DNA of 56,139 nt from Pseudomonas defluvii (GCF_001695625.1 NZ_MBPN01000026.1:1-56139), one strand, 5' to 3'; numbered from the stretch's first letter, positions 37,093 through 48,715 are shown. Translations and numbers: made by a program. Notes: generated by a model not told the origin, from the letters alone.

Positions 37093-39927
37093 GTGGACAA
37101 GATCCTGATTCGTGGGGCACGAACCCACAACCTTAAGAACATCGACCTGACCCTGCCCCGGGACAAACTGATCGTCATCACCGGCCTGTCTGGCTCCGGA
37201 AAGTCGTCGTTGGCGTTCGACACCCTCTATGCCGAAGGCCAGCGCCGTTATGTCGAATCGCTGTCGGCCTATGCCCGGCAGTTCCTCTCGATGATGGAAA
37301 AGCCTGACGTCGACACCATTGAAGGCCTGTCGCCAGCGATTTCCATCGAGCAGAAGTCGACCTCGCACAACCCACGCTCGACTGTCGGCACCATCACCGA
37401 AATCTACGACTACCTGCGCCTGCTTTACGCACGTGTTGGTACGCCACGCTGCCCGGACCACGACATTCCGCTGGAAGCACAGACCGTCAGCCAGATGGTC
37501 GACCTGGTGTTGGCGCAGCCTGAAGGCAGCAAGCTGATGCTGCTGGCGCCGGTGATTCGAGAGCGCAAGGGCGAACACCTGGCGATCTTCGAGGAGTTGC
37601 GCGCTCAGGGCTTTGTCCGCGCCCGGGTCAACGGCAAGCTGTTCGAGCTCGACGAACTGCCCAAGCTGGACAAACAGAAGAAGCACACCATCGAAGTGGT
37701 GGTCGATCGCTTCAAGGTGCGTGAGGACCTGCAGCAACGCCTGGCGGAGTCCTTCGAAACGGCTCTAAAGCTGGCCGATGGCATCGCCCTGGTTGCGCCA
37801 ATGGATGAAGAGCCAGGCGAAGAGCTGATCTTCTCCGCCCGCTTCGCCTGCCCGATCTGCGGCCATGCCATCAGCGAACTGGAACCTAAGCTGTTTTCCT
37901 TCAACAACCCCGCCGGCGCGTGTCCAACCTGCGACGGCCTCGGCGTGAAACAGTTCTTCGATGTCAAACGCCTGGTCAACAATGAACTGACCTTGGCAGA
38001 GGGCGCGATACGCGGCTGGGACCGACGTAACGTCTATTACTTCCAGATGCTTGGCTCCTTGGCCGCGCACTATGGGTTCAGTCTCGAGGTGCCATTCGGC
38101 GAGCTGCCAGCCGACCAGCAGAAGGTCATTCTGCACGGCAGCGGCAACCAGAATGTCGACTTCAAGTACCTCAACGACCGCGGCGATATCGTCAAGCGGT
38201 CACACCCCTTCGAAGGCATCGTGCCGAACCTGGAGCGTCGCTACCGGGAAACCGAATCGGCCACCGTCCGCGAAGAGTTGGCCAAGTTCCTCAGCACTCA
38301 GCCCTGCCCTGACTGCCGCGGCACACGGTTGCGACGCGAAGCACGGCACGTATGGGTTGGCGAGAAAACCCTGCCAGCCGTTACCAGCCTGCCAATCGGC
38401 GATGCCAGCGAGTACTTCGGCGGCCTGAAACTGACCGGGCGACGCGGTGAAATCGCCGACAAGATCCTCAAGGAAATCTGTGAGCGCCTGCAGTTCCTGG
38501 TGAACGTGGGCCTGGATTACCTGACGCTAGACCGTAGTGCCGACACCCTGTCGGGCGGCGAAGCACAGCGTATTCGGCTAGCCAGCCAGATCGGTGCCGG
38601 GTTGGTCGGGGTGATGTATATCCTCGACGAGCCGTCCATCGGCCTGCATCAACGGGACAATGACCGCCTCCTGGCGACCCTCAACCATCTGCGCGATATC
38701 GGCAACACCGTGATCGTGGTGGAGCATGACGAGGACGCCATTCGTCTGGCTGACTATGTAGTGGATATTGGTCCTGGCGCTGGCGTACACGGTGGACAAA
38801 TCGTCGCCGAAGGCACGCCTGCCGAGGTAATGGCACACCCTGACTCGCTGACCGGTAAATACCTCTCGGGCCGGGTCAAAATTGCCGTACCGGCCACCCG
38901 CACGCCGCGTGACAAGAAGCGCTCATTGAAGCTCAAGGGCGCGCGTGGCAACAACCTGCAGAACGTTGACCTGGAGATTCCGATTGGCCTGCTGACCTGC
39001 GTGACCGGCGTTTCCGGCTCAGGCAAGTCAACCCTGATCAACAACACGCTGTTCCCCCTGGCCGCGACCGCCCTTAATGGTGCGACCAGCCTTGAAGCGG
39101 CACCGCATAGCAGCTGTGATGGCCTGCAACACCTGGACAAGGTCGTAGACATCGACCAAAGCCCGATCGGTCGCACGCCGCGCTCCAACCCGGCCACCTA
39201 TACCGGCCTGTTCACACCGATTCGCGAACTGTTCTCCGGCGTGCCGGAGTCGCGCTCACGCGGCTATGGCCCGGGACGCTTCTCCTTCAACGTCAAGGGC
39301 GGACGCTGTGAAGCGTGCCAGGGCGATGGCCTGATCAAAGTCGAGATGCACTTTCTACCTGACATCTATGTGCCGTGCGATGTCTGCAAGAGCAAACGCT
39401 ACAACCGCGAAACCCTGGAGATCAAATACAAGGGCAAGAACATCCACGAAGTTCTTGAGATGACCATCGAGGAAGCGCGGGAGTTCTTCGATGCAGTACC
39501 GGCGCTGGCGCGCAAGCTGCAGACGCTGATGGACGTGGGGCTCTCCTACATCAAGCTGGGGCAATCTGCGACCACCTTGTCCGGTGGTGAGGCTCAGCGG
39601 GTGAAGCTGTCGCGCGAACTGTCCAAGCGCGATACTGGCAAGACGCTGTACATCCTCGATGAGCCGACTACCGGTTTGCACTTCGCCGATATTCAGCAGT
39701 TGCTCGATGTGCTGCACAGGCTTCGTGACCACGGCAACACCGTGGTAGTGATCGAACACAACCTGGATGTGATTAAGACGGCCGACTGGCTGGTCGATCT
39801 CGGCCCGGAGGGTGGCTCCCGAGGAGGCCAGATCATCGCCTGCGGGACACCTGAAGAGGTCTCGGAGATGGAGCAGTCGCACACAGGTCATTACCTAAAA
39901 CCGTTGTTACTGCGCGACAGGGCCTGA
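37093..39927 (+). CDS. uvrA: excinuclease ABC subunit A
   Basis: The 944-residue damage-sensing ATPase of nucleotide excision repair. It has two ABC modules: Walker [10 protein letters not shown] (31-39) and GVSGSGKST, signatures [16 protein letters not shown] and [15 protein letters not shown], and zinc fingers CPICG...CPTCDGLG and CEACQGDG...CDVCKS. The GTG at 37093 is chosen (GAGG five bases upstream), giving the standard length; the open frame goes back to 37024. Confidence 0.97.
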   Translation: MDKILIRGARTHNLKNIDLTLPRDKLIVITGLSGSGKSSLAFDTLYAEGQRRYVESLSAYARQFLSMMEKPDVDTIEGLSPAISIEQKSTSHNPRSTVGTITEIYDYLRLLYARVGTPRCPDHDIPLEAQTVSQMVDLVLAQPEGSKLMLLAPVIRERKGEHLAIFEELRAQGFVRARVNGKLFELDELPKLDKQKKHTIEVVVDRFKVREDLQQRLAESFETALKLADGIALVAPMDEEPGEELIFSARFACPICGHAISELEPKLFSFNNPAGACPTCDGLGVKQFFDVKRLVNNELTLAEGAIRGWDRRNVYYFQMLGSLAAHYGFSLEVPFGELPADQQKVILHGSGNQNVDFKYLNDRGDIVKRSHPFEGIVPNLERRYRETESATVREELAKFLSTQPCPDCRGTRLRREARHVWVGEKTLPAVTSLPIGDASEYFGGLKLTGRRGEIADKILKEICERLQFLVNVGLDYLTLDRSADTLSGGEAQRIRLASQIGAGLVGVMYILDEPSIGLHQRDNDRLLATLNHLRDIGNTVIVVEHDEDAIRLADYVVDIGPGAGVHGGQIVAEGTPAEVMAHPDSLTGKYLSGRVKIAVPATRTPRDKKRSLKLKGARGNNLQNVDLEIPIGLLTCVTGVSGSGKSTLINNTLFPLAATALNGATSLEAAPHSSCDGLQHLDKVVDIDQSPIGRTPRSNPATYTGLFTPIRELFSGVPESRSRGYGPGRFSFNVKGGRCEACQGDGLIKVEMHFLPDIYVPCDVCKSKRYNRETLEIKYKGKNIHEVLEMTIEEAREFFDAVPALARKLQTLMDVGLSYIKLGQSATTLSGGEAQRVKLSRELSKRDTGKTLYILDEPTTGLHFADIQQLLDVLHRLRDHGNTVVVIEHNLDVIKTADWLVDLGPEGGSRGGQIIACGTPEEVSEMEQSHTGHYLKPLLLRDRA

Positions 39928-39935
39928 CGCCCATG

Positions 39936-39974
39936 AAAAAGCCCCTGCCGCGCAAACGGCAGGGGCTTTTTTGC
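39936..39974. terminator. bidirectional rho-independent terminator between uvrA and the ferritin gene
   Basis: AAAAAGCCCCTGCCG pairs with CGGCAGGGGCTTTTT around a short loop, with A and T runs on both sides. It lies between two convergent genes and can serve both. Confidence 0.9.
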
Positions 39975-39985
39975 AGCATCGCGAA

Positions 39986-40450
39986 CTACATCTGCGATTG
40001 CAGGTAGTTTTCCAGGCCGATGGACTTGATCAGGCCCAACTGCTTCTCCAGCCAGTAGGTGTGATCTTCCTCGGTGTCAGCCAGTTGCGCACGCAAGATA
40101 TCGCGGCTGATGTAGTCCTTGTGCAACTCGCACAACTCGATGCCTTTGCACAGTGCTGCACGGACTTTGTACTCGAGGCGCAAATCGGCAGCGAACATAT
40201 CCGGCACGGTAGCACCGATGTCCAGATCGTCAGGACGCATACGCGGTGTGCCTTCAAGCATGAGAATACGGCGAATCAGGGCGTCAGCGTGTTGTGCCTC
40301 TTCTTCCATCTCATGGTTGATACGCTCGTAGAGCTTGCTCAAGCCCCAGTCTTCATACATGCGCGAGTGGATGAAATACTGATCACGTGCCGCCAGTTCT
40401 CCCGTCAGCAACGTGTTGAGGTAGTCGATTACGTCCGGGTGACCTTGCAT
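39986..40450 (-). CDS. ftnA: ferritin (FtnA-type, usually annotated bacterioferritin)
   Basis: The 154-residue iron-storage protein has the ferroxidase residues Glu18, Glu51 and His54 with matching Glu and His in the ADTEEDH segment. At position 52 it has Ala where haem-binding bacterioferritins have Met, so it should not bind haem. In P. aeruginosa the orthologue beside katA was first called BfrA and then shown to be a ferritin. Shells of 24 subunits store iron. It lies next to katA, with 155 bases between. Confidence 0.88.
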   Translation of the reverse strand: MQGHPDVIDYLNTLLTGELAARDQYFIHSRMYEDWGLSKLYERINHEMEEEAQHADALIRRILMLEGTPRMRPDDLDIGATVPDMFAADLRLEYKVRAALCKGIELCELHKDYISRDILRAQLADTEEDHTYWLEKQLGLIKSIGLENYLQSQM

Positions 40451-40566
40451 CGCCCTGCTTCTCCCTAAGTGAAAGTGACAGTGTGAACCAGGATGACGGA
40501 GAGGTCACTGCGATTAACGTAAAATCAGGTAAAAAGGGGCGCAAACAGTAGTCAATTGCATTGAAA

Positions 40567-40588
40567 AACCGCCCTAATGCGGGCGGTT
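40567..40588 (-). terminator. rho-independent terminator of katA
   Basis: AACCGCCC/GGGCGGTT with a short loop; on the minus strand it is followed by TTTTTCAA. It lies 17 bases after the katA stop. Confidence 0.85.
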
Positions 40589-40605
40589 CTGCTTATCACT
40601 TCGAC

Positions 40606-42054
40606 TTATGCCAGTTTGACCCCCAACGCCTTGGCAACACCTTCACCGTAGGCCGCATCAGCCTTGAGGAAGTGCTGCAACTGACGTTGAACAACATCCT
40701 GCGACACACCCTTCATCGCGCCCGCGATATTACTGATCAGCAGCGCTTTCTGTTCACTGTTCATCAAACGGAACAGGGCACCGGCATAGCTGTAGTAGTC
40801 ACCATCCTCACGATGATCGTAACGGTCCGCAGCGCCATTGAGTACAAGCGCTGGTTCGGCGTACTGAGGCGCCTGCTTGGGGGCATTGCTGTAGCTGTTT
40901 GGCTCATAGTTCGGTGCTGCTCCGCCATTACTGCCCAGGGCCATCGCACCATCACGCTGGTAACTGTTCACAGGGCTCTTCGGAGCGTTAACAGGCAACT
41001 GCTGATGGTTGGTCCCTACACGGTAGCGGTGAGCATCGGCATAAGCGAACACACGCCCCTGCAGCATACGGTCTGGCGATAGGCCAACACCCGGCACCTG
41101 ATTGCTCGGCGCGAAAGCCGCCTGCTCAACCTCGGCAAAGTAGTTCAGCGGGTTACGATTGAGCTCAAGCTCACCCACTTCAATCAGCGGGAACGCCTTC
41201 TGCGACCAGGTCTTGGTGACATCGAATGGGTTATCGCTGTGCGCAGCGGCCTGATCCTCGGTCATGACCTGGATACAGACACTCCATCTAGGGAAGTCGC
41301 CTCGTTCAATCGCCTCGAACAGATCCCGCTGGGCGTAATCCGGATCGGTGCCAGCAAGGCGAGTCGCCTCGGCCGGCGCCAGGTTCTTGATACCTTGCTT
41401 GGTCTTGAAGTGCCACTTGACCCAATGACGCACACCAGCCGCGTTGATCAGGCTGAAGGTATGGCTACCAAAGCCGTGCATATGACGGTAGCCATCCGGA
41501 ATGCCCCGATCAGAGAACAGGATGGTGACCTGGTGCAATGCCTCTGGCGAATGCGACCAGAAGTCCCACATCGCCTGCGGGCTCTTCAGGTTACTTTGTG
41601 GCAAGCGCTTCTGGGTATGGATGAAGTCGGGGAACTTCAGCGGGTCCCGAATGAAGAAAACCGGCGTGTTGTTGCCCACAATGTCCCAGTTACCTTCCTC
41701 GGTGTAGAACTTCACGGCAAACCCACGAGGATCGCGCTCGGTATCGGCAGAGCCCCGCTCGCCGCCCACCGTAGAGAATCGCAGGAACGTTGGCGTCTGC
41801 TTGCCTACTGCCTCGAACAGTTTGGCACTGGTGTATTGGCTGATATCCCGGGTGACGGTGAAGGTGCCATAAGCGCCCGAGCCTTTAGCATGTACACGAC
41901 GCTCCGGAATGTTCTCACGGTTGAAGTGCGCGAGCTTTTCAATCAGGTGAAAATCTTCCAGCAGCAGCGGACCACGTGGGCCGGCAGAACGCGAGTTCTG
42001 GTTATCGGCAACCGGAGCACCGCTGGCGGTGGTCAGTGTCTTGTTCTGGCTCAT
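40606..42054 (-). CDS. katA: monofunctional haem catalase KatA
   Basis: The 482-residue clade III-type catalase breaks down H2O2. It has the distal His in [12 protein letters not shown], the distal Asn in [14 protein letters not shown] and the proximal Tyr in [14 protein letters not shown]. The ATG at 42054 is chosen because GGGAGAG lies just before it and the protein then begins [12 protein letters not shown]. The upstream frame is open to 42114 but overlaps the promoter. Confidence 0.96.
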   Translation of the reverse strand: MSQNKTLTTASGAPVADNQNSRSAGPRGPLLLEDFHLIEKLAHFNRENIPERRVHAKGSGAYGTFTVTRDISQYTSAKLFEAVGKQTPTFLRFSTVGGERGSADTERDPRGFAVKFYTEEGNWDIVGNNTPVFFIRDPLKFPDFIHTQKRLPQSNLKSPQAMWDFWSHSPEALHQVTILFSDRGIPDGYRHMHGFGSHTFSLINAAGVRHWVKWHFKTKQGIKNLAPAEATRLAGTDPDYAQRDLFEAIERGDFPRWSVCIQVMTEDQAAAHSDNPFDVTKTWSQKAFPLIEVGELELNRNPLNYFAEVEQAAFAPSNQVPGVGLSPDRMLQGRVFAYADAHRYRVGTNHQQLPVNAPKSPVNSYQRDGAMALGSNGGAAPNYEPNSYSNAPKQAPQYAEPALVLNGAADRYDHREDGDYYSYAGALFRLMNSEQKALLISNIAGAMKGVSQDVVQRQLQHFLKADAAYGEGVAKALGVKLA

Positions 42055-42140
42055 GCTCTCTCCCTTTTCAGAATAATGCTGCCGGCTAGTCGGCTGAGAG
42101 GGAGTATTGAGCATGAAGACGACACGATCAAATTCATTAA

Positions 42141-42154
42141 TTGATCAAGATCAA
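42141..42154 (-). promoter_or_regulatory. perfect ANR (FNR-type) palindrome upstream of katA
   Basis: TTGATCAAGATCAA matches the full TTGAT-N4-ATCAA consensus and lies 87 bases before the katA start. P. aeruginosa katA is known to be under ANR control. An OxyR site may also be present nearby, but I cannot define it. Confidence 0.65.
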
Positions 42155-42178
42155 TAGCTTATTTCAATCACAATGAAA

Positions 42179-42205
42179 ACAAAAAACCGGGCACTAGGCC
42201 CGGTT
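42179..42205 (-). terminator. rho-independent terminator of the alpha operon (rplQ)
   Basis: AACCGGGC/GCCCGGTT around a five-base loop; on the minus strand it is followed by a run of T. It ends the ribosomal superoperon before katA. Confidence 0.88.
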
Positions 42206-42226
42206 CCTTGTTTCAGACTGTTCGTC

Positions 42227-42613
42227 TTACTCAGCAGCTTCTACTACGCCACCGACAGGACGATCAACCAGCTCGACGTACGCCATAGGTGCGTTATCGC
42301 CAGCGCGGAAACCGCACTTGAGGATACGCAGGTAGCCGCCCTGACGGGTGGCATAGCGCTTGCCCAGATCGTTGAACAGCTTACCAACGATGGCTTTCGA
42401 ACGAGTACGGTCGAAGGCCAGACGACGGTTAGCTACGCTGTCTTCCTTGGCCAGGGTGATCAGCGGCTCGGCAACGCGGCGCAGTTCCTTGGCTTTAGGC
42501 AGGGTAGTTTTGATCAGCTCGTGCTCGAACAGCGACACCGCCATGTTTTGGAACATGGCTTTGCGGTGCGCGCTGGTGCGGCTCAGGTGACGACCACTTT
42601 TACGATGACGCAT
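42227..42613 (-). CDS. rplQ: 50S ribosomal protein L17
   Basis: A 128-residue ribosomal protein beginning [21 protein letters not shown], with [29 protein letters not shown]. It is the last gene of the alpha operon, 41 bases after rpoA, and is followed by a strong terminator. Confidence 0.98.
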   Translation of the reverse strand: MRHRKSGRHLSRTSAHRKAMFQNMAVSLFEHELIKTTLPKAKELRRVAEPLITLAKEDSVANRRLAFDRTRSKAIVGKLFNDLGKRYATRQGGYLRILKCGFRAGDNAPMAYVELVDRPVGGVVEAAE

Positions 42614-42654
42614 GGTTCATTCCTTACCAAACTTACGTTCGGTGATTACGACGA

Positions 42655-43656
42655 TCAGGCAGTCGCCTTGTCGTCTTTCTTAAGACTTGCAGGCGGCCAG
42701 TTGTCGAGGCGCATGCCGAGGGACAGACCACGGGAAGCCAGAACGTCCTTGATTTCAGTCAGGGACTTCTTACCCAAGTTCGGAGTTTTCAACAGCTCTA
42801 CTTCGGTGCGCTGAATCAGATCACCGATGTAGTAGATGTTCTCCGCCTTCAGGCAGTTGGCCGAACGTACGGTCAATTCCAGATCGTCAACCGGGCGAAG
42901 CAGGATCGGATCGATCTCGTCTTCCTGCTCCACTACCACAGGCTCACTGTCACCTTTGAGGTCGACGAACGCAGCCAACTGCTGTTGCAGAATGGTTGCT
43001 GCACGACGGATTGCCTCTTCAGGATCCAGAGTACCGTTGGTTTCCAGATCGATAACCAGCTTATCCAGGTTGGTACGCTGCTCGACACGGGCGTTTTCCA
43101 CCACGTAGGCGATACGGCGAACCGGGCTGAACGAAGCGTCAAGCTGCAAGCGACCAATGCTGCGGCTCTCGTCTTCATCGCTCTGACGCGAATCGGCCGG
43201 CTCATAACCACGACCACGAGCTACGGTGAGCTTCATGTTCAAAGCGCCGTTAGACGCCAGGTTAGCGATTACGTGATCGGGGTTAACGATCTCGACATCA
43301 TGATCCAGCTGAATATCGGCAGCGGTAACCACCCCCGAACCCTTTTTCGACAAGGTCAGCGTAACTTCGTCACGACCATGCAGTTTGATAGCCAGGCCTT
43401 TCAGGTTCAACAGGATCTCAATAACATCTTCCTGTACACCTTCAATTGCCGAGTACTCATGGAGTACGCCGTCAATTTCGGCCTCGACTACTGCACAGCC
43501 AGGCATAGAGGACAACAGGATGCGACGCAGCGCGTTGCCCAGGGTATGGCCGAAGCCACGCTCGAGAGGCTCGAGCGTGATCTTGGCGCGGGTTGGACTG
43601 ACGACCTGCACATCAATGTGGCGGGGCGTCAGAAACTCATTTACCGAAATCTGCAT
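42655..43656 (-). CDS. rpoA: RNA polymerase alpha subunit
   Basis: The 333-residue protein has the N-terminal assembly domain (about 1-235; [26 protein letters not shown] split over two short motifs, GRGYEPA) and the C-terminal domain (about 250-333; [41 protein letters not shown]) that contacts UP elements and activators. It lies between rpsD and rplQ, as usual. Confidence 0.98.
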   Translation of the reverse strand: MQISVNEFLTPRHIDVQVVSPTRAKITLEPLERGFGHTLGNALRRILLSSMPGCAVVEAEIDGVLHEYSAIEGVQEDVIEILLNLKGLAIKLHGRDEVTLTLSKKGSGVVTAADIQLDHDVEIVNPDHVIANLASNGALNMKLTVARGRGYEPADSRQSDEDESRSIGRLQLDASFSPVRRIAYVVENARVEQRTNLDKLVIDLETNGTLDPEEAIRRAATILQQQLAAFVDLKGDSEPVVVEQEDEIDPILLRPVDDLELTVRSANCLKAENIYYIGDLIQRTEVELLKTPNLGKKSLTEIKDVLASRGLSLGMRLDNWPPASLKKDDKATA

Positions 43657-43678
43657 GGATGCACCTATTTTCTAGCCC

Positions 43679-44299
43679 TTACTTGGAGTAGAGCTCGACA
43701 ATCAGGTTTTCGTTGATGTCGGCAGACAGGTCGCTGCGAGCCGGGACGTTCTTGAAAACACCGGATTTTTTAGCAGCATCTACTTCTACCCACTCAACGC
43801 GGCCACGCTGGGCGCACAGTTCAAGGGCTTGAACAATGCGCAGCTGGTTCAACGATTTCTCGCGAACTGCGACCACGTCACCCGGACGAACTTGGTAGGA
43901 CGGAACGTTTACAGTCTTGCCGTTGATGCTGATCGCTTTATGCGAAACCAGCTGACGGGATTCGGCACGAGTAGCGCCAAAGCCCATACGATAAACGACG
44001 TTGTCCAGACGGCACTCGAGCAGTTGCAGCAGGTTCTCGCCGGTAGCACCCTTCTTGGAGGCTGCTTCCTTGTAGTAACCGCTGAACTGACGCTCGAGAA
44101 CGCCGTAGATACGACGGACTTTTTGCTTCTCACGCAGCTGGGTGCCGTAGTCGGACTGACGACCACGACGCTGACCGTGAATACCTGGGGCTGCTTCGAT
44201 GTTGCACTTCGATTCCAGAGCGCGAACGCCGCTCTTCAGGAACAGATCAGTGCCTTCACGACGAGACAGTTTGCATTTTGGACCAATGTAACGTGCCAT
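43679..44299 (-). CDS. rpsD: 30S ribosomal protein S4
   Basis: A 206-residue primary 16S-binding protein beginning [19 protein letters not shown], with an S4 RNA-binding domain ([20 protein letters not shown]). In E. coli S4 represses the alpha operon translationally; the same order rpsM-rpsK-rpsD-rpoA is kept here. Confidence 0.98.
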   Translation of the reverse strand: MARYIGPKCKLSRREGTDLFLKSGVRALESKCNIEAAPGIHGQRRGRQSDYGTQLREKQKVRRIYGVLERQFSGYYKEAASKKGATGENLLQLLECRLDNVVYRMGFGATRAESRQLVSHKAISINGKTVNVPSYQVRPGDVVAVREKSLNQLRIVQALELCAQRGRVEWVEVDAAKKSGVFKNVPARSDLSADINENLIVELYSK

Positions 44300-44314
44300 T
44301 TATCTGTCTCCTGA

Positions 44315-44704
44315 TTACACGCGGCGCTTCTTCGGCGGACGGCACCCGTTGTGCGGGATTGGCGTCACGTCGGTGATGCTGGCGATCTTATAGCCACAGC
44401 TGTTCAAAGCACGAACAGCGGACTCACGACCTGGACCTGGACCCTTGACGTTAACGTCGAGGTTTTTCAGACCGTACTCCAGCGCAGCTTGACCAGCACG
44501 CTCTGCAGCAACTTGGGCCGCGAACGGGGTGGATTTGCGCGAACCACGGAAACCCGAACCGCCGGAGGTAGCCCACGACAGTGCGTTACCTTGACGATCG
44601 GTGATGGTCACGATGGTGTTGTTGAAAGACGCGTGGATGTGGGCGATCCCATCAACCACTGTCTTTTTGACTTTTTTACGAGGACGAGCAGCAGGTTTTG
44701 CCAT
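44315..44704 (-). CDS. rpsK: 30S ribosomal protein S11
   Basis: A 129-residue protein with [19 protein letters not shown] and [13 protein letters not shown], ending [11 protein letters not shown]. It forms part of the platform near the mRNA exit. It lies 15 bases before rpsD. Confidence 0.98.
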   Translation of the reverse strand: MAKPAARPRKKVKKTVVDGIAHIHASFNNTIVTITDRQGNALSWATSGGSGFRGSRKSTPFAAQVAAERAGQAALEYGLKNLDVNVKGPGPGRESAVRALNSCGYKIASITDVTPIPHNGCRPPKKRRV

Positions 44705-44734
44705 GTCTATTTTCCTGTCGATTCGCTGGTGCGA

Positions 44735-45091
44735 TTACTTGCGGATCGGCTTACGCGGACCTTTACGGGTACGCGCGTTGGTCTTGGTACGCTGACCGCG
44801 TACTGGCAGACCCCGACGATGACGCAGACCGCGGTAGCAGCCCAGGTCCATCAACCGCTTGATTTTCATGTTGATGTCGCGACGCAGATCACCTTCGGTG
44901 GTGAACTTCGCAACTTCGCTACGCAGCTGTTCAATCTGCTCGTCGCTCAGATCTTTGATCTTTGCGGCTGGGTTGACCCCAGTCTCTGCACAGATTTTCT
45001 GTGCAGTAGTGCGACCAACACCATAGATGTAGGTCAGCGAGATAACAGTGTGCTTGTTATCTGGAATGTTGACGCCTGCAATACGGGCCAT
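44735..45091 (-). CDS. rpsM: 30S ribosomal protein S13
   Basis: A 118-residue head protein beginning [20 protein letters not shown], with the C-terminal basic tail [20 protein letters not shown] that reaches the P-site tRNA. First gene of the alpha operon after rpmJ. Confidence 0.98.
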   Translation of the reverse strand: MARIAGVNIPDNKHTVISLTYIYGVGRTTAQKICAETGVNPAAKIKDLSDEQIEQLRSEVAKFTTEGDLRRDINMKIKRLMDLGCYRGLRHRRGLPVRGQRTKTNARTRKGPRKPIRK

Positions 45092-45179
45092 TCAGTGGGA
45101 CTCCAATTGACAGCTACCTACGCCCCGGAAGCCAAGAAATAGGGCGCGAGATAATATCGCTGTAGAAACAAATAATCAA

Positions 45180-45203
45180 CCCAGCAGCGCACTAGCTGCT
45201 GGG
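45180..45203 (-). other. hairpin between rpmJ and rpsM
   Basis: CCCAGCAGC/GCTGCTGGG forms a 9-bp perfect stem with a six-base loop in the 131-base gap. The minus-strand sequence after it is TTGATTATTTG, which is T-rich but not a proper T run. It could be a weak attenuator between the spc and alpha parts, or the leader structure where S4 binds. Confidence 0.5.
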
Positions 45204-45222
45204 CTTGAAGCACAGATCACAC

Positions 45223-45339
45223 TCAGCCTTGGCGCTGTTTGTGACGTGGTTCCGCGCTGCAAATTACTCGAACGACACCTTCGCGGCGAATAATTTTGCA
45301 GTTACGGCACAGCTTTTTCACCGATGCACGAACTTTCAT
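45223..45339 (-). CDS. rpmJ: 50S ribosomal protein L36
   Basis: Found by reading the sequence: a 38-residue protein beginning [19 protein letters not shown] and ending [12 protein letters not shown], with the zinc-binding Cys-x2-Cys, Cys and His of the C+ form of L36. It sits between secY and rpsM, its usual position. Confidence 0.97.
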
Positions 45340-45367
45340 CACCAACTCCTCGAACCTTAAGGGACTA

Positions 45368-46699
45368 TCAACGCAGCAGACCGCTGCCACCGTAGCCTTT
45401 CAGGTTGGCTTTCTTCATCAGGGATTCGTACTGGTGCGAAACGAGGTGCGATTGTACTTGGGACATGAAGTCCATCACAACCACTACCACAATCAGCAAC
45501 GAGGTCCCGCCAAGGTAGAACGGAACGTTTGCAGCCACCACCAGGAACTGGGGCAGAAGGCAGACGGCCGTCATATAAAGAGCACCGAACATGGTCAAAC
45601 GGGTCAGAACGCCATCAATGTAGCGCGCCGACTGCTCGCCTGGACGGATGCCCGGAATAAAGGCACCGGACTTCTTCAGGTTTTCCGCTACGTCTTTCGG
45701 ATTGAACATCAACGCCGTATAGAAGAAGCAGAAGAAAATGATCCCTGCACTAAACAGCAGAATATTCAATGGATGACCAGGAGCGATCGACTCCGAGATG
45801 TCCTGCAGCCAGCCCATACCTTCGGACTGACCGAACCAGGCACCCAGCGAAGCCGGGAACAGCAAGATGCTGCTCGCGAAAATGGCTGGGATAACCCCGG
45901 CCATGTTCACCTTCAACGGCAGGTGGCTGGTCTGCGCAGCAAAGACCTTACGGCCCTGCTGACGCTTGGCGTAATGAACGGCGATACGACGCTGACCACG
46001 CTCAATGAACACCACAAAACCGATGATCGCTACTGCCAGAAGACCGATAACGATCAGGGCGATAATGTTGATATCACCCGTACGCGCAGACTCGAAAGAC
46101 TGCCCGATTGCTCTCGGAAGACCGGCAACGATACCCGCGAAGATCAACATCGAGATACCGTTGCCGACACCGCGCTCCGTGATCTGCTCACCCAGCCACA
46201 TCATGAACATCGCGCCCGCCACAAAAGTGGAGACCGCAACGAAATGGAAGCCAAAATCAGCAGAAAACGCTACGCCCTGACCGGCCAAGCCAATAGACAT
46301 GCCAATAGCTTGAACCAGCGCCAGAACGACGGTGCCGTAGCGGGTGTACTGGCTAATCTTGCGACGGCCAGATTCACCTTCCTTCTTCAACTGCTCCAGC
46401 TGCGGGCTGACGGTGGTCATCAGCTGCATGATGATCGATGCCGAAATGTACGGCATGATCCCCAATGCAAAGATGCTCATCCGCTCCAGCGCGCCGCCGG
46501 AAAACATGTTGAACAAGCTAAGAATGGTCCCCTCATTCTGTCGAAACAGTTCCGCCAGCCGGTCCGGATTGATACCTGGAACAGGGATGTGTGCGCCGAT
46601 CCGATAGACGATAATCGCCAGGAACAGAAAACGCAGACGAGCCCAGAGTTCAGACATCCCGCCCTTGCCGAGCGAAGAGAGAGCACCTTGCTTAGCCAT
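45368..46699 (-). CDS. secY: protein translocase subunit SecY
   Basis: The 443-residue channel protein has ten membrane segments. It begins [26 protein letters not shown], with [41 protein letters not shown] (split) and a plug region near [21 protein letters not shown]. With SecE and SecG it forms the translocon. It lies directly after rplO. Confidence 0.98.
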
Positions 46700-47134
46700 T
46701 TATTCCTCGAACTTGCCGCCAGCTGCTTCGATAGCCGCACGCGCACCTTTGGTGGCAGCGACGCCCTTGATGGTGACTGCGCGAGTAACTTCACCGGACA
46801 GCATGATTTTCACGCGCTGTACGTTTTGGTTAATCACGTTGGCATCCTTCAGGGATTGCACGGTGACGACGTCGCCTTCCACTTTAGCCAGCTCGGACAG
46901 ACGCACTTCTGCGCGGTCCATGGCTTTCAGCGAAACGAAGCCGAACTTCGGCAGACGACGATGCAGCGGCTGTTGACCGCCTTCAAAGCCTGGAGCGATG
47001 GTGCCACCGGAACGGGAGGTCTGACCTTTGTGGCCACGGCCACCAGTCTTACCCAAACCGCTACCGATACCACGACCCGGACGATGCTTCTCGCGACGGG
47101 AACCCGGCGCTGGACTCAGATCATTGAGTTTCAT
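46700..47134 (-). CDS. rplO: 50S ribosomal protein L15
   Basis: A 144-residue protein beginning [20 protein letters not shown] with the Gly-rich [19 protein letters not shown] tail that enters the 23S core. Its stop abuts the secY start. Confidence 0.98.
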   Translation of the reverse strand: MKLNDLSPAPGSRREKHRPGRGIGSGLGKTGGRGHKGQTSRSGGTIAPGFEGGQQPLHRRLPKFGFVSLKAMDRAEVRLSELAKVEGDVVTVQSLKDANVINQNVQRVKIMLSGEVTRAVTIKGVAATKGARAAIEAAGGKFEE

Positions 47135-47137
47135 CGA

Positions 47138-47314
47138 TTAACCCTCGACGCGCAGCATGTAGTAAGCCTTGTTGATCATCCCGCGGTTCTCGGGAGTATC
47201 CAGGACTTCTACAGTGTGACCGATGCGACGCAGACCCAGGCCTTTAACACACAGTTTGTGGTTAGGCAGACGGCCAGCGGTACTTTTGATCAACGTTACT
47301 TTAACGGTAGCCAT
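47138..47314 (-). CDS. rpmD: 50S ribosomal protein L30
   Basis: Read directly: a 58-residue protein beginning [20 protein letters not shown], with [20 protein letters not shown], ending YMLRVEG. It lies three bases before rplO and two bases after rpsE. Confidence 0.97.
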   Translation of the reverse strand: MATVKVTLIKSTAGRLPNHKLCVKGLGLRRIGHTVEVLDTPENRGMINKAYYMLRVEG

Positions 47315-47316
47315 GA

Positions 47317-47817
47317 TCAGATGATCTCCTCAACACTCTTGCCACGCTTGGCGGCAATGGACTCAGGAGATTGCATGGCTTTCAGACCCTTGAAAGTGGC
47401 ATGAACCACGTTCACTGGGTTGGTCGAACCGTAGCACTTGGCCAGAACGTTCTGAACACCAGCAACTTCCAGGACAGCACGCATTGCGCCGCCAGCGATG
47501 ATACCGGTACCGTTAGAGGCAGGCTGCATGTAAACCTTCGAGGCGCCGTGGGCGGCCTTGGTAGCGTACTGCAGAGTGGTGCCGTTCAGGTCCACTTGAA
47601 TCATGTTGCGACGAGCAGCTTCCATTGCCTTCTGGATCGCAGCAGGCACTTCACGCGACTTGCCACGGCCGAAGCCAACACGACCTTTACCATCACCAAC
47701 CACGGTCAACGCGGTGAAAGTGAAGATACGGCCGCCTTTTACGGTTTTAGCTACGCGGTTAACTTGAACCAGCTTCTCGATGTAGCCTTCGTCGCGCTTT
47801 TGGTCGTTATTTGACAT
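47317..47817 (-). CDS. rpsE: 30S ribosomal protein S5
   Basis: A 166-residue protein with the double-stranded RNA-binding-like domain ([19 protein letters not shown]) and [20 protein letters not shown]. It takes part in decoding accuracy. It lies between rplR and rpmD. Confidence 0.98.
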   Translation of the reverse strand: MSNNDQKRDEGYIEKLVQVNRVAKTVKGGRIFTFTALTVVGDGKGRVGFGRGKSREVPAAIQKAMEAARRNMIQVDLNGTTLQYATKAAHGASKVYMQPASNGTGIIAGGAMRAVLEVAGVQNVLAKCYGSTNPVNVVHATFKGLKAMQSPESIAAKRGKSVEEII

Positions 47818-47820
47818 AAC

Positions 47821-48171
47821 TTAGAACTCCAGCCCGCCTTCACGAGCAGCATCAGCCAGTGCCTTGACACGGCCGTGGTACTTGAAGCCAGAACGGTCGA
47901 AAGCAACTTGAGAAACGCCAGCGGCTTTCGCACGCTCGGCAACCAGCTTGCCAACCTTAGTGGCCGCGTCGATGTTGCCAGTGGCGCCATCACGCAGTTC
48001 TTTGTCCAAAGTCGAGGCGCTGGCCAGGACTTTGCTGCCGTCGGCCGAAATGACCTGGGCGTAGATGTGCTGCGAAGAGCGGAACACGCAGAGACGCACG
48101 GCTTCGAGCTCGTGCATTTTCAGACGTGCTTTGCGAGCGCGACGCAGTCGAGTAACTTTTTTGTCGGTCAT
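47821..48171 (-). CDS. rplR: 50S ribosomal protein L18
   Basis: A 116-residue 5S rRNA-binding protein with [20 protein letters not shown] and the C-terminal [20 protein letters not shown]. It is three bases from rpsE. Confidence 0.98.
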   Translation of the reverse strand: MTDKKVTRLRRARKARLKMHELEAVRLCVFRSSQHIYAQVISADGSKVLASASTLDKELRDGATGNIDAATKVGKLVAERAKAAGVSQVAFDRSGFKYHGRVKALADAAREGGLEF

Positions 48172-48181
48172 TTGCTAGGCC

Positions 48182-48715
48182 CTACTTCTTCTTGGCTTCT
48201 TTACGACGGACGACTTCATCCGCGTAACGCACACCCTTACCTTTGTAAGGCTCTGGCGGACGGAAATCGCGAATTTCAGCGGCCACTTGACCAACCAGTT
48301 GCTTATCGATGCCCTTGATCAGGATATCGGTCTGGCTTGGGGTCTCAGCAGTGACGCCTTGCGGCAGCTGATAATCAACCGGGTGGGAGAAACCGAGAGC
48401 CAGGGACAGCACTTCGCCTTTGGCCTGAGCCTTGTAACCAACACCGACCAGCTGGAGCTTACGCTCGAAGCCTTGGCTTACGCCCTGGACCATGTTGTTA
48501 ACCAGAGCACGGGTAGTACCGGCCATGGCGCGAGTCTGTTGATCGCCATTGCGAGCAGCGAAACGCAGCTCACCGGCTTCTTCGACGACTTCTACGGACG
48601 AGTGAACATTCAGTTCGAGAGTGCCCTTGGCACCCTTCACCGAAAGCTGTTGGCCGGCGAACTTAACTTCGACGCCTGCTGGCAGCTTTACGGGGTTCTT
48701 AGCGACGCGAGACAT
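48182..48715 (-). CDS. rplF: 50S ribosomal protein L6
   Basis: A 177-residue protein beginning [19 protein letters not shown] and containing [20 protein letters not shown] and [13 protein letters not shown]. It binds near the sarcin-ricin loop. It lies between rpsH and rplR. Confidence 0.98.
   Translation of the reverse strand: MSRVAKNPVKLPAGVEVKFAGQQLSVKGAKGTLELNVHSSVEVVEEAGELRFAARNGDQQTRAMAGTTRALVNNMVQGVSQGFERKLQLVGVGYKAQAKGEVLSLALGFSHPVDYQLPQGVTAETPSQTDILIKGIDKQLVGQVAAEIRDFRPPEPYKGKGVRYADEVVRRKEAKKK

Noticed and set aside
45296..47404. 702-codon plus-strand open frame opposite secY-rplO-rpmD
   Set aside because: It is a shadow of highly conserved ribosomal and secY genes in GC-rich DNA, with no recognisable domain and no ribosome site.
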